Assembly (NCBI RefSeq): GCF_000150275.1
Contig: NW_002060977.1
Coordinates: 5,235 to 50,967 of the forward strand
Direction: 5' to 3'
DNA from: Trichoplax adhaerens
Taxonomy: Eukaryota > Placozoa > Uniplacotomia > Trichoplacea > Trichoplacidae
Length of the DNA stretch: 45,733 bases
Numbering within the stretch: position 1 is the stretch's first letter; every line of letters begins with the position of its first letter. Shown piece by piece: positions 37,401 to 44,102 of this stretch. The translations under genes and the position numbers were made by a program. The notes under the pieces are model-generated. The model saw nothing but the letters and a program-made list of their open reading frames with translations, was not told where the DNA came from and made no database searches.

Positions 37401-40400
37401 CTTAATAATTGTGTTGAATAGCCTTCTTTCAGTAATGAAAGCTAGTAATTATTGAAAAGTTATAACTTTCTATCGTTATTACAGGTATTTAAGCCATAAT
37501 AACTTACAGCGTGTTGATATAAGCAATATCTTTCCTAGCAGCGACACGAGACTACGTCAACTGTACGTACATAGGCGTGTAATATCTTTAATTATTAATC
37601 CCTTCCGATACTTTAACATTTTCTGCAGGCAAATTTTGCTAATAATTTATATCTTAAAGCATGAATTTCCAAATTTAGTAGTATAAATTACAGAAAATTT
37701 TGCGAAACTACCTCCGTAAATATTATTTTGCTTGTTAACAGCCTATTCTTAAATTCATAAATGACATTTTAGTTATTGTAGCAAATGCGCCTAAATATAT
37801 TTCACCATTCCAAATTCACAACTTGAAATTTTACCGTTGAATTACTAAATGCTATTTCTAGTCAAAATCTCTTATTTAAGATACCGTATTTATTTATAGT
37901 ATCGATAGATAAAACTGGTTAACATTATAAGATGTAGATTTTTAAACTAAAAAAGAAGTAGTATCAATTATAAAGAAATTGTACGTTTTACTTTTGCTTG
38001 TAATTGTTGGTTGATATTGTCGTATAAATATGAATGTAAAAGGACATGTATTGCGATTGCACTATTAGCAGTTCAAATTCTTTCTCACTTTTTCTGGGTT
38101 TTAAGAGCATAAAATCATCACTGCTAAGCATATTAATAGTATTTTTATCAACTTTTAAAGATTTACATAAACTTTATAAAGATATACGAATCAATTATAG
38201 TGGAAAAATTTTGATCTTAATTAGTCAAAATATTTACTCTGCCTGCTTTACAGAGACCTAAGTTATAACAAACTAAATTCCTTGACTAACATTCAACGAA
38301 TAACTTTTTCAAATTTAAATGTGCTGTAAGTTATTTATTATTAGGATCTTCTGTTATTGCATAAAAGGAAAGGCGAAAGTAAATACAGCTAACGCTAAGT
38401 TGCTATATTATTGTAATATTTGGACTACCTTATGTTAGAGATGTATCCAACAACAATTTAAGCGACATATGTAGCATTTCATGGGTTGGCTTTGCTGAAA
38501 GCTTAAGGCAATTGTGAGTACTTCTAGGTATTTCGTTAAAGCAACTATGATAAGAATAATATAAATAGCACAGAAATAATACTGTAATCAAATATCAACA
38601 CCAATCTAATGCCTAGCTGGACATCAACACAAATGGCGGTGTACTAGAATCAAATATCTAGATGATTACTCCAATAATAGGCCAATGAGATACCTGCATT
38701 AGGATTTAAAGCAAACAGTTTCAATTTAAACAATCTTCCTCTCTTGTATCCTAGACCTACTCTTAAACTTAGATATTCTTACATATTTATGCCAAAGTAA
38801 TTAATGTGATTGTAGTAGTTAGTCAATGATCAATAAAAATTTTAGTCGTTGATTGCGAGCGATAATCATAATATGAAATGTAGCTCACAAATACAAATAT
38901 GAGGCGAAAAATAGTGAATCCTATATAATACTAACGTTTCTTTAAGATCAGGATTTCATTATTGCAGAAAATTTATCATTAATCAAACCTAAAGATTTAC
39001 TTATTGCCTTACCTATAGAATACTATTAAATATTTTCGTTCAATTTTATACTATGATAAAGATATTTGGACCGAAACAATATTAACACACTAAAAGAGAC
39101 TTGTTTTCAAGGATTAAATAAACTGTATTCGATGTAAGTTATGTTTGTAATATCGCTTATTACGTAGAGCAGATAGTGGAGATTAGCCTTTGCGTGTTCA
39201 ATGCTTTAAATTGTGTTATAAATTTTAGAAGCCTTAAAGAAAATTCCATACCATATGTAGCAAAAGAAACATTTTATCGCGTACCAGGACTTATAAAATT
39301 GTAAGTAGCAATGTGCCGTAAACGGCTTCATGACGATATCTGTAATAAAGTAATACACCCTACCTTCATAGCTTAAGTTTTGAAAAAAATCGACTTTCAA
39401 ATATTGCTATAGATGGTACTTTACTATTTCATTAAGATATGATACATGCTTTCAACAAATGGTATGCACTTCAATATTTCTGAAAATATAACAAACTAGT
39501 TCTATCGCAAAATAACGAGCAAGCCATGTCTACAAATCTTCTCACTAAACCTTCTATCAGGGCACTGTTCTGTTTAAAGAAATATTTGAAAAAAATTATG
39601 CACATTGCTTAGTTTTTTGGTGCGCTATGTCAACAAGAATACGATTAGGTAATAAAAGTACTCTATCCATATCTTTTTTTCAGGCAAAGTTCCTTCACTA
39701 AAGTTGCCTATAGCTAAAATGTCGATACAGTGGATTCTGCCTTATATAATTTTACCGTTATGGAAACTCGTGCGAATTTTGATCACACTCATGTTCGCAC
39801 ATATTATCTAGAATATTTCTACTAATCCCAGACTGATTATTAGTTGTTGTAAAAAAACCTGTTCTACTGATTGTAATTAAAGTATAGTTCACACGAATAA
39901 TTTTTTGAACAGCAGATTTTATTACTGGGAAAACTTCCTACAACAGCAGATCTTAGTAAAAAAGGACTAAGAGCAACAATGACAGAAAAGTGTAGCAGCT
40001 TAAATATGTTATCTAACTTGTTTATAACATGATAATTGCGAAAAACATAATTCAACGCTTACAGAACTTAGTATGAGAATAAAATTATATGATTGGTATC
40101 ATATTCTATAAAGCTGAAATTAACATACTTGAATTATCACAAACATTGCTTATATATAATTATTATAGTTAATGACCCAAGGTTTCGGTATTATTCTTAA
40201 TTTAGGTCTAATTCACTTCTGCATAACATGTTGATAACAATAGCTTGTCTAACAGCTTCACTATAGTTGTGTATAATACATATGTCTTGCGTAGAAATGA
40301 AATTTCTGTATGTCAAGAAATATTAGCAATTCAGTGCAAGCAATGGAATTGTCGTACAAATTTAACAGAGAGAAAATTATATTAATCATAGACTATTGTA

Positions 40401-41656
40401 ACTTCTGACAAATCAAGATCTTAGCTGATTAATCCATAATGAATCTTTAATGCTGCCTATATCATCGAATTAAATAGACAGAATTATTTTGTATACTATC
40501 TAGATATTCTTCACGGACCTACTTGTGCTGTATGGTACCAGCATCGGTTAAGACTTGCTATCCCTTACGACGATACGATGGTCTATCGACTTGTGATGGT
40601 CTACTATCCCATTTTGTTCTGCAAGCCTATATTTGGCTGATTGGCTGTACCGCCTTTATTGGTAATATTGCTGTCTTTAGTATGCATGTGAAGGAAACAA
40701 AATGCAAAAAAAACGGAGTTCCATCATTTTTAATCGCTAATTTAGCAGTTGCTGACTTTAGCGTGGCTAACTATATGTTAATTATTGCAATTAGCGATCG
40801 ATTTTACAGTAATAATAAATTTGGAGTCAATTCCGAACAATGGCTACGCAGCATGCCATGTTTATTCGCCTGTTTTATATGTTGTGCAGCAAGCCTAATG
40901 TCTGTCTTTATGATGCTGATTATTAGTATTGATCGATTTATTTGCATGGTTTATCCGTTTTCTAAAAGAAAATTAACACTTAAATCTGCATTATTGTTGG
41001 TTATGGGCTTTTGGCTCTTTTCAATTACATTCGTTGGCGTTCCGGTTGTTTATAGCATTGGTGCTGATGGAGATAATCGATTGCATGGTTACAGTAGTAT
41101 ATGTATGTCTAGTAATGTTCTTAATCCATATTTTAAAATGTGGATTACAGCTTATGTATCTATTACTATTATCTGTTGGATTATTACATGTTTCCTGTAC
41201 ACTAAAATGCTAAATTCGATTCGTCAATCAAGTCAACAAGTACGCAAAAGTGAGAATAGTAAAGATAAGCGTATAACTATACGTCTGTTCCTGATATTAA
41301 TCACGGATTTGATCAGTTGGATTCCGTATTATATCATTTTCATGCAGGTTTTACATACATCAGAATCTGTAAACATATTAACACTGCAATTCGTCATCAT
41401 ATTTGCCTTACCAATCAATTCTGCAGTAAACCCCTGCTTATATACGTTATCCAGCCAAACAGTCATTAATTATGCTAACAGTATTAGCAGCTCTATGCGC
41501 AGTGCATATCAAATTGTTCGCAGTAGCTCTATATTGAGTAAAAGTGGGAAAACCAAAAGCCCATCTACGACTAGCATCAGAATGGATCTAAATACATCGG
41601 AAAATCGATCACCATGGAGACATAGTACGGGAAGCAATCTATCGAGTGAAGTGTAG
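19269..41656 (+). CDS. Receptor B: giant LRR-containing G-protein-coupled receptor (LGR/RXFP-like), multi-exon gene
   Basis: This is a gene model joined from an LRRNT exon (19269-19495), 45 LRR-type exons (listed separately) and a terminal hinge-plus-7TM exon (40504-41656). Every junction is phase 2: each exon ends with two bases of a codon, usually Leu, and the next supplies the third base. All 45 LRR exon lengths are multiples of three (31 are 72 nt; the others are 66, 69, 75, 78, 81 or 120), so the frame stays open for about 1,550 residues. The family is known for a plasma-membrane receptor whose extracellular leucine-rich solenoid binds a ligand and whose 7TM domain couples to G proteins. 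Known LGR types have roughly 9-18 LRRs, so this array is exceptionally long. The exon with the initiator ATG and signal peptide was not found; it may lie upstream of the LTR at 18622-19172. No LDLa module was recognised. Alternative: the array feeds several splice forms, or part of it is unused. The family assignment is firm; use of every exon in one transcript is inferred. Confidence 0.8.
19607..19678 (+). CDS. Receptor B LRR exon 1
   Basis: 72 nt, phase 2 at both ends; reads VLSQANFYNVTEDKFLKF. Acceptor atttag, donor gtaagt. Confidence 0.85.
19864..19935 (+). CDS. Receptor B LRR exon 2
   Basis: 72 nt, phase 2; reads DIGKTNTEHIASTAFSNM. Acceptor atacag, donor gtgagc. Confidence 0.85.
20073..20141 (+). 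CDS. Receptor B LRR exon 3
   Basis: 69 nt, phase 2, one residue short of the usual repeat; reads YVKYNHLLSWGEAFDNI. Acceptor ctacag, donor gtaggt. Confidence 0.8.
20253..20321 (+). CDS. Receptor B LRR exon 4
   Basis: 69 nt, phase 2; reads DISYNPGIQLKEIFTKP. Acceptor ctttag, donor gtaagc. Confidence 0.83.
20402..20473 (+). CDS. Receptor B LRR exon 5
   Basis: 72 nt, phase 2; reads VSKDISLREISSKTFLNI. Acceptor tctacag, donor gtaagt. The following intron holds a reverse solo LTR (20540-21024). Confidence 0.83.
20540..21024 (-). mobile_element. Reverse solo LTR in receptor B intron
   Basis: It is the reverse-complement relative of 12566-13004: TGTCACAAATC, then GGGATTCAGTATCCC and TTTAGACGC match in inverted order. 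The 3' boundary at TTACAGTAACT carries the inverted hairpin. The flanks are TATTAT-like on both sides, so a target duplication is likely but its exact register is ambiguous. Confidence 0.72.
21199..21270 (+). CDS. Receptor B LRR exon 6
   Basis: 72 nt, phase 2; reads DISGNLIEKINYTTFEGL. Acceptor atttag, donor gtaaga. Confidence 0.9.
21491..21562 (+). CDS. Receptor B LRR exon 7
   Basis: 72 nt, phase 2; reads SLSYNEIQVISNKSFHRM. Acceptor cataag, donor gtaagt. Confidence 0.88.
21716..21787 (+). CDS. Receptor B LRR exon 8
   Basis: 72 nt, phase 2; reads NLKMNELTELSNYAFDGL. Acceptor ttctcag, donor gtaaga. Confidence 0.9.
21935..22006 (+). CDS. Receptor B LRR exon 9
   Basis: 72 nt, phase 2; reads YVAKNRIKTIQPDAFSSL. 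Acceptor actatag, donor gtaagt. Confidence 0.9.
22189..22260 (+). CDS. Receptor B LRR exon 10
   Basis: 72 nt, phase 2; reads DLSLNRLKNLSDRTFLI. Acceptor ggttag chosen over the aacag 15 nt downstream because it gives a full-length repeat; donor gtaagt. Confidence 0.85.
22385..22724 (+). mobile_element. Solo LTR with 5-bp target duplication CAACA
   Basis: It begins TGTGATAGAT, ends ATCAACCTCA, and CAACA flanks both ends (22380-22384, 22725-22729). A TATATAAG box lies near 22574 and an AATAAA near 22672. Inserted between LRR exons 10 and 11 in the sense orientation. Confidence 0.8.
22835..22906 (+). CDS. Receptor B LRR exon 11
   Basis: 72 nt, phase 2; reads LLAVNWIPKISSSLFKNL. Acceptor ttttag, donor gtaagc. 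A solo LTR (22385-22724) sits in the intron before it. Confidence 0.85.
23169..23205. repeat. Strong interrupted palindrome
   Basis: TTGTTG, ACTCGGA and their complements TCCGAGT, CAACAA form a long stem around a short loop. It may be the terminal hairpin of a degraded LTR; no partner end was found. Confidence 0.7.
23647..23967 (-). mobile_element. Reverse LTR, internally shortened copy
   Basis: It starts TATTACAAGACAACTTTGC, like TGTCACAAAACAGCTTTGC in the copies at 27161, 30242 and 32139, and shares their TATGTCCTAT and CTACCATAAGTAA segments. Flanks CATAA and CATAC match at four of five bases. Confidence 0.65.
24093..24164 (+). CDS. Receptor B LRR exon 12
   Basis: 72 nt, phase 2; reads DMSSNKLKIIEKDAFKGL. 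Acceptor tgttag, donor gtaagt. Confidence 0.9.
24244..24315 (+). CDS. Receptor B LRR exon 13
   Basis: 72 nt, phase 2; reads IIRENYLVNILDGIFSHM. Acceptor ataacag, donor gtacgt; the preceding intron is only 79 nt. A second acceptor (ttctag) lies upstream, but this one gives the standard length. Confidence 0.8.
24444..24515 (+). CDS. Receptor B LRR exon 14
   Basis: 72 nt, phase 2; reads DLSRNMIRDIEARAFKNL, close to the family consensus. Acceptor cgtcag, donor gtaagt. Confidence 0.92.
24841..24912 (+). CDS. Receptor B LRR exon 15
   Basis: 72 nt, phase 2; reads DLSFNDIETLLNDTFSDL. Acceptor ccttag, donor gtatga. Confidence 0.88.
25029..25100 (+). CDS. Receptor B LRR exon 16
   Basis: 72 nt, phase 2; reads ILRNARVKTLNPRTFAGL. 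Acceptor ttttag, donor gtaata. Confidence 0.88.
25215..25286 (+). CDS. Receptor B LRR exon 17
   Basis: 72 nt, phase 2; reads DFSDNNINKVPHGLFESL. Acceptor ttccag, donor gtatga. Confidence 0.9.
25376..25447 (+). CDS. Receptor B LRR exon 18
   Basis: 72 nt, phase 2; reads DLTNTNFSTAPGDILLNA. Acceptor tcacag, donor gtaagg. Confidence 0.85.
25644..25715 (+). CDS. Receptor B LRR exon 19 (atypical)
   Basis: 72 nt, phase 2; reads NGGGCSLSRPLPNSLRNM, a weak LRR with a Gly run and a Cys near the start. Acceptor actctag, donor gtaaga. Confidence 0.72.
26195..26266 (+). CDS. Receptor B LRR exon 20
   Basis: 72 nt, phase 2; reads NLCVNELSSIQNDSLLGL. Acceptor ttacag, donor gtaagt. Confidence 0.85.
26642..26713 (+). 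CDS. Receptor B LRR exon 21
   Basis: 72 nt, phase 2; reads SLETNSIHHIAPAAFNHL. Acceptor atttag, donor gtaagt. Confidence 0.9.
26791..26856 (+). CDS. Receptor B LRR exon 22 (short)
   Basis: 66 nt, phase 2, two residues short; reads LLNGNLLEMDELYSIQF. Acceptor cttatag, donor gtaagt; the preceding intron is 77 nt. Confidence 0.8.
26871..27160. other. Intron sequence of unclear origin
   Basis: The part of the intron between exon 22 and the reverse LTR shows no exon or repeat I can name. Confidence 0.35.
27161..27675 (-). mobile_element. Reverse solo LTR
   Basis: It runs from CGTCACAAAACAGCTTTG to CTGTCACA and matches the copies at 30242 and 32139. Likely target duplication GTTAT/GTAAT (four of five). 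Confidence 0.75.
27860..27928 (+). CDS. Receptor B LRR exon 23
   Basis: 69 nt, phase 2; reads TLSNNKFTEINFKQFPNI. Acceptor aaatag, donor gtaagt. A reverse LTR (27161-27675) occupies the intron before it. Confidence 0.82.
28231..28296 (+). CDS. Receptor B LRR exon 24
   Basis: 66 nt, phase 2; reads DLSWNYITHVRNFVFMP. Acceptor aactag, donor gtaagt. Confidence 0.83.
28469..28540 (+). CDS. Receptor B LRR exon 25
   Basis: 72 nt, phase 2; reads DISANRLDSNSVLNLANL. Acceptor tgtaag, donor gtaagc. Confidence 0.85.
28681..28761 (+). CDS. Receptor B LRR exon 26 (long)
   Basis: 81 nt, phase 2, three residues longer than usual; reads VLSQNQIKIISDSYFHHL then a LGTLSRLTT end. Acceptor tgatag, donor gtaggt. 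It precedes a 2.7-kb repeat-filled intron. Confidence 0.8.
28762..30236. other. Long intron, mostly unrecognised
   Basis: No exon found. It contains a (TA)n run at about 29026-29040 and an imperfect direct repeat built on ATCAATTATCACAATAT (about 29256 and 29315). Confidence 0.4.
30242..30872 (-). mobile_element. Reverse solo LTR with 5-bp target duplication CTTAC
   Basis: It runs from TGTCACAAAACAGC to CACTGTAACA, with CTTAC at 30237-30241 and 30873-30877. Read on the minus strand it has a TATATAAA box and a downstream AATAAA before the end, the normal LTR order. A 63-codon minus-strand frame is shared with the copy at 32139 but looks like chance. Confidence 0.87.
30873..31470. other. Intron sequence before exon 27
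   Basis: No exon, repeat or RNA recognised. Confidence 0.35.
31479..31547 (+). CDS. Receptor B LRR exon 27
   Basis: 69 nt, phase 2; reads FLDHNWMQRIAKGAFKHL. Acceptor attctag, donor gttagt. Confidence 0.83.
31690..31755 (+). CDS. Receptor B LRR exon 28
   Basis: 66 nt, phase 2; reads HLSHNNLIHIDFLRSTK. Acceptor tttcag, donor gtaagt. The intron after it contains the nested LTR pair at 31868-33107. Confidence 0.85.
31868..33107 (+). mobile_element. Solo LTR (target duplication GTATA) split by a nested LTR
   Basis: It begins TGTTACGGAGCC with hairpin CGGAGC/GCTCCG, ends TTTGTAACA, and GTATA flanks both ends (31863-31867, 33108-33112). The element is interrupted by the reverse LTR at 32139-32767. 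Its second half has a TATAAAAAAAG box near 32828 and AATAAAG near 32950. Confidence 0.82.
32139..32767 (-). mobile_element. Reverse LTR nested inside the LTR at 31868-33107
   Basis: It is nearly identical over its length to 30242-30872, from TATCACAAAACAGC to CACTGTCACA. GTAAGTT occurs just outside both ends, but the exact duplicated bases are unclear. GTTGCTATATTA also appears on both sides. Confidence 0.8.
33250..33321 (+). CDS. Receptor B LRR exon 29
   Basis: 72 nt, phase 2; reads YLNHNRIEKLSRKNIMKL. Acceptor tactag, donor gtgagt. Confidence 0.88.
33457..33528 (+). CDS. Receptor B LRR exon 30
   Basis: 72 nt, phase 2; reads DLCRNKINEVEANLFSNL. Acceptor aaatag, donor gtaagt. Confidence 0.9.
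33691..33762 (+). CDS. Receptor B LRR exon 31
   Basis: 72 nt, phase 2; reads NLSSNHLMQLPTGIFSGL, near consensus. Acceptor ttccag, donor gtgagt. Confidence 0.92.
33946..34017 (+). CDS. Receptor B LRR exon 32
   Basis: 72 nt, phase 2; reads KLVGCQIENLTNLFPTSI, with Cys in place of the ladder Asn. Acceptor atttag, donor gtaaga. Confidence 0.85.
34104..34175 (+). CDS. Receptor B LRR exon 33
   Basis: 72 nt, phase 2; reads YLQDNIIEHINIDTFIHL. Acceptor tcgcag, donor gtgagt. Its 3' end and donor are copied in the tandem repeat that follows (34171-34470). Confidence 0.88.
34171..34470 (+). repeat. Three tandem ~100-bp units that include an exon end and donor site
   Basis: The units begin at 34171, 34276 and 34375 with GAATTGTGAGTATGAT, GAATTGTGAATATGAT and GAATTTTGAGTATGAT. 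Each later carries TCGAAGCTAAGAAT-like text. The first unit starts inside exon 33, so its last bases and donor were copied into the intron. Confidence 0.8.
34482..34553 (+). CDS. Receptor B LRR exon 34
   Basis: 72 nt, phase 2; reads YLDNNRLISSSAKIFTPL. Acceptor acttag, donor gtatgt. Confidence 0.88.
34630..34704 (+). CDS. Receptor B LRR exon 35
   Basis: 75 nt, phase 2; reads SLNNNVKFGNISLNSLRDL. Acceptor atttag, donor gtaaat; the preceding intron is 76 nt. Confidence 0.82.
34949..35020 (+). CDS. Receptor B LRR exon 36 (atypical)
   Basis: 72 nt, phase 2; reads KISNVGKFTTERGTHGIF, a divergent repeat. Acceptor acatag, donor gtaagt. Confidence 0.72.
35156..35227 (+). pseudogene. Possible decayed LRR exon
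   Basis: After ttcag the sequence reads HLNRSMTTALFKYFGDISKA in a frame that resembles an LRR but is out of phase with the array, and no GT donor follows. The expected phase hits a stop after three codons. Best seen as a dead exon inside the intron; weak call. Confidence 0.3.
35482..35556 (+). CDS. Receptor B LRR exon 37
   Basis: 75 nt, phase 2; reads DISYNNLTSNSGSMNLFI. Acceptor tgttag, donor gtaagt. Confidence 0.83.
35850..35924 (+). CDS. Receptor B LRR exon 38
   Basis: 75 nt, phase 2; reads NISGNQLTKFPDGIEIML. Acceptor ggacag, donor gtgagt. Confidence 0.85.
35960..36900. repeat. Repeat-rich intron
   Basis: It holds GGCGAAG (36204) complementary to CTTCGCC (36263), AAGTGAC complementary to the overlapping GTCACTT, and a dispersed repeat at 36752-36845 shared with 11070-11160. 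No exon recognised. Confidence 0.5.
36962..37081 (+). CDS. Receptor B exon 39 (120 nt, LRR half plus Cys-containing insert)
   Basis: Phase 2 at both ends, acceptor cttccag, donor gtaaga. It starts like an LRR (NFSDTGISVKEIENNLNV) but continues with about 20 residues holding two Cys (DCQNMDES...NSCDFTL). It could be a loop-out in the solenoid or a fused decayed repeat. No internal splice choice kept the frame. Confidence 0.68.
37310..37381 (+). CDS. Receptor B LRR exon 40
   Basis: 72 nt, phase 2; reads DFSKLKWIKIPKVINHF. The acceptor is tattag, chosen because the earlier tgcag at 37272-37276 leads to a stop. Donor gtgagt. The preceding codon becomes Phe rather than Leu. Confidence 0.72.
37485..37562 (+). 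CDS. Receptor B LRR exon 41
   Basis: 78 nt, phase 2; reads YLSHNNLQRVDISNIFPS. Acceptor ttacag, donor gtacgt. Confidence 0.85.
38069..38125 (+). pseudogene. Possible decayed LRR exon
   Basis: After actattag the frame reads SSNSFSLFLGFKSIKSSLL, keeps phase 2, and ends ctgct followed by aagca, as if a gtaagc donor had lost its GT. It is five residues shorter than a normal repeat. Confidence 0.35.
38254..38325 (+). CDS. Receptor B LRR exon 42
   Basis: 72 nt, phase 2; reads DLSYNKLNSLTNIQRITF. Acceptor tttacag, donor gtaagt. Confidence 0.88.
38439..38513 (+). CDS. Receptor B LRR exon 43
   Basis: 75 nt, phase 2; reads DVSNNNLSDICSISWVGF. Acceptor tgttag, donor gtgagt. Confidence 0.86.
39062..39133 (+). 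CDS. Receptor B LRR exon 44
   Basis: 72 nt, phase 2; reads YLDRNNINTLKETCFQGL. Acceptor ataaag, donor gtaagt. Confidence 0.87.
39229..39300 (+). CDS. Receptor B LRR exon 45 (last clear repeat)
   Basis: 72 nt, phase 2; reads SLKENSIPYVAKETFYRV. Acceptor ttttag, donor gtaagt. The next exon of the model is the 7TM exon at 40504; the 1.2-kb gap holds only a decayed repeat. Confidence 0.86.
39684..39770 (+). pseudogene. Possible decayed LRR exon
   Basis: A strong acceptor (t-run plus cag) is followed by QSSFTKVAYS, a TAA, then NVDTVDSALYNFTVMET in the same frame, which follows LRR spacing. The in-frame stop argues that this former last repeat is skipped. Confidence 0.35.
40504..41656 (+). CDS. 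Receptor B terminal exon: hinge, 7TM domain and C-terminal tail
   Basis: The exon follows an acceptor ending ctatctag and keeps phase 2 with the LRR exons; TAG at 41654-41656 ends it. The hinge reads YSSRTYLCCMVPASVKTC followed by YDGLSTCDGLL, the Cys pattern that links LRRs to TM1 in LGR/RXFP receptors. TM1 contains GN; TM2 has SFLIANLAVADF with the conserved Asp; TM3 begins at the disulphide Cys of PCLFAC and ends SIDRFICMVYPF, a DRF version of the DRY switch. ECL2 has the partner Cys in SSICMSS. TM6 has LITDLISWIP, the LGR-type replacement of CWxP. TM7 has LPINSAVNPCLYTLSS (NPxxY). No breaks are seen. The Ser/Thr-rich tail ends SSEV, which fits a class I PDZ-binding motif. About half the residues match receptor A. 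The family call is very secure; the ligand is unknown. Confidence 0.95.
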
Positions 41657-43694
41657 TTTAAAAAAGATCAGTTACTACCAATATTGGCTTTATTATCTAC
41701 CAATGATTATAATTAGTATATTAGTTCATTGTGTTTGAGTAGAAATAATCAGGCCAATCGAGCATTTAGAATTAATTGCCGTTATATTAGTACTTTAGGC
41801 TAAGGCAATAATCGTCGCTGGAGATCGAAAATTTATCGCAAACACTAGTATGCATCAACTCATCTAATCATTTTTCAGTATTTTACAAGTATAATTTAAC
41901 ACCTTTAACCTCTGTGATCTTAAGCCACACACATACATATATATATTTTATGATTTAAAATTAGAAAATTAGGGCTACGTAGAAATGTAGCTAATTTCGA
42001 TAGCTCAACACTATAAATTTTCAGCCATCATGTGTTATTAGCTTAAATACTGTAATCCATTCGAACAGTTCAATACGCGTACCGAAGGCTACACACAGTT
42101 TAATCACTGGTCTAAAAACTTAACTTCCTTATTAATTATATACTCTTACGTACTGCAAATTACAGTAATTTATTGCTGATACAGTTATAACTTTGAGATA
42201 AAGTAGTTTTAGCTATCTTTGATAGTATCAAAATTGGCTTTTAAGTATTACATATAGAATTGTTGTATTTACGACAGTGCTATATAGTATTAGTAGATGC
42301 TTAGTTTCGCATTACTCAAAAATAATTAATGCTTGCACTATTCTTATGATGATATTTTAATTGCTGTGGATTAAATGGAAGTTAATAATTTGCGACTGCT
42401 TTTATTTCTTTTACGACTTCTTTAAAAGGCATATATTCTGAGTTGATTTAAATATAAATTGCTATCAATAGTGTATTACTTACACAATAACTTCATATGC
42501 ATTTCCGAATTAAGTTAGTTAGACGGCGTAACTTCCATATATGCGTAAGAATTTAATCAGTACGTTATTAATTGGAGTGCATTCTGTATTTTAGAATTTA
42601 TTTAATAGAATTGAATTTCTGCTTTAATTTCTGCTGTTATGTTATGAATATTCTTCCGTAATAGTTTAATCGTAATTCATGTATTTCATCATAAATTTAA
42701 TGCAAAATTAAATTTCTTTACTTAACGTAATTTGTTTTGGCTATGACCAGGAATCTAATAAAGGCATTGAAGTAGGTGAATATAGAATAATGTAATAAGT
42801 GAATTTGAATTTTTTAAGGCCTATTGTATATTACCAGCCTCAATTTGTGGAAACTAGCAACTCGGGTTGAGAAAGTAATTTCCACTCTTTTATTGCTACT
42901 ACCAACTATTCGAAAATAGTATATACCGTAATACGATTAAAGGATCTTCTGTACTGCAAATATCTTCTGCAGTCAGATTCCTAATCGATAGTTCTAGATA
43001 AAAGTTAATGGCTTCCATAATCTTGGCTGTCTAGGTAATATATTCGAATAAATGGTTAGCGTCCTGAAGCTGTTCGTTTTACTGACCTTTTGTTAAATTG
43101 GGTGTTAGCAATTGGTTATTGGAACTAAGCTCATCCAATTAACCTACTGAAACTGTCCCTTGTCTTCTGTACCAAAGGATAACCTCAATACCTATTGAAT
43201 ATGTCTCGAATTTGTAAGTTCTGCTTCGCAGATTTACTGCATATTTTAACTGATCAAACATCAATTTGCAATAGAGAAAGAATTTACCTCATCATCAATG
43301 ATATGAAGGTTTCGGCTACTTTCGAGCTATGTCATCACTTAGCTACGATACTTCGCACTCACTAACACTTCGTTTAATAAGCTACGGACATGACAAGTTT
43401 AAATTATCTTCACGTATCCATTAATTTTCAAAAACATCATTAATCATTTATTCAAGTCTCCTATCTCAACCCATAATTTGCAACACTAATAAAAGGGTTT
43501 TCACTAGTAACCTAAGAGCTGTAATTAAAACGTTCTTGATTATATTTTAAAACGAAAAAGATATAATACTTTTTGATCAAGCAGCCATAACAAGACTAAT
43601 AACAATTACGAAATACGGAATGAATATAAAGCCATGGCTGTAGACTATTTACAATTGATTAGAAGTTAATAGGCAGTTTATTATCTAATTTGGA
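41657..43694. other. Noncoding stretch downstream of receptor B
   Basis: It presumably includes the 3' UTR. No further exon, RNA gene or defined repeat was recognised; a short (TA)n lies near 41936-41948. Confidence 0.45.
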
Positions 43695-43880
43695 TATTAC
43701 GAAGTAACTTTTGCTCAGCTGTCGTAACGTTGGTTTAATATAATAATTTATCTAGGAAAGAATTTACATACCGTTATCTATGACGCTGTACATAATTTTA
43801 ATAGATAACTACATACTTGAATAATATTATCTATAAACTGATAATGATAAATCTTCATGTAGATATAAATTGACTGACTT
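43695..43880 (+). repeat. Dispersed repeat shared with 8436-8625
   Basis: It starts TATTACGAAGTAAC and follows the 8436 copy through GCTGTCGTAAC, ATAATTTATCTAGGAA and ATATTATCTATAAACT. An AATAAAG follows at about 43887. Probably an LTR fragment; ends not defined. Confidence 0.65.
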
Positions 43881-44048
43881 TTTCAATAAAGTTTGAGTGC
43901 AGTTTTGGCAAGAGAGACTAGTATCGTTTTACTGTTTCTCCTGATGATGGCAGATCGTCAGTAGATAGAGTCTTACTGTAGGTTAATGTAAGGGAAGACG
44001 AATCTAGCAGAAGACTTAGAGCTACTTATCATAGCTTTTAACTATGCC

Positions 44049-44072
44049 GATTTACAAATTTCGATTTGTAAA
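44049..44072. repeat. Perfect short hairpin
   Basis: TTTACAAAT and ATTTGTAAA are separated by four bases. Function unknown. Confidence 0.6.
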
Positions 44073-44102
44073 CTGGAATATTAAATAAATTAGATAAGTA
44101 AT

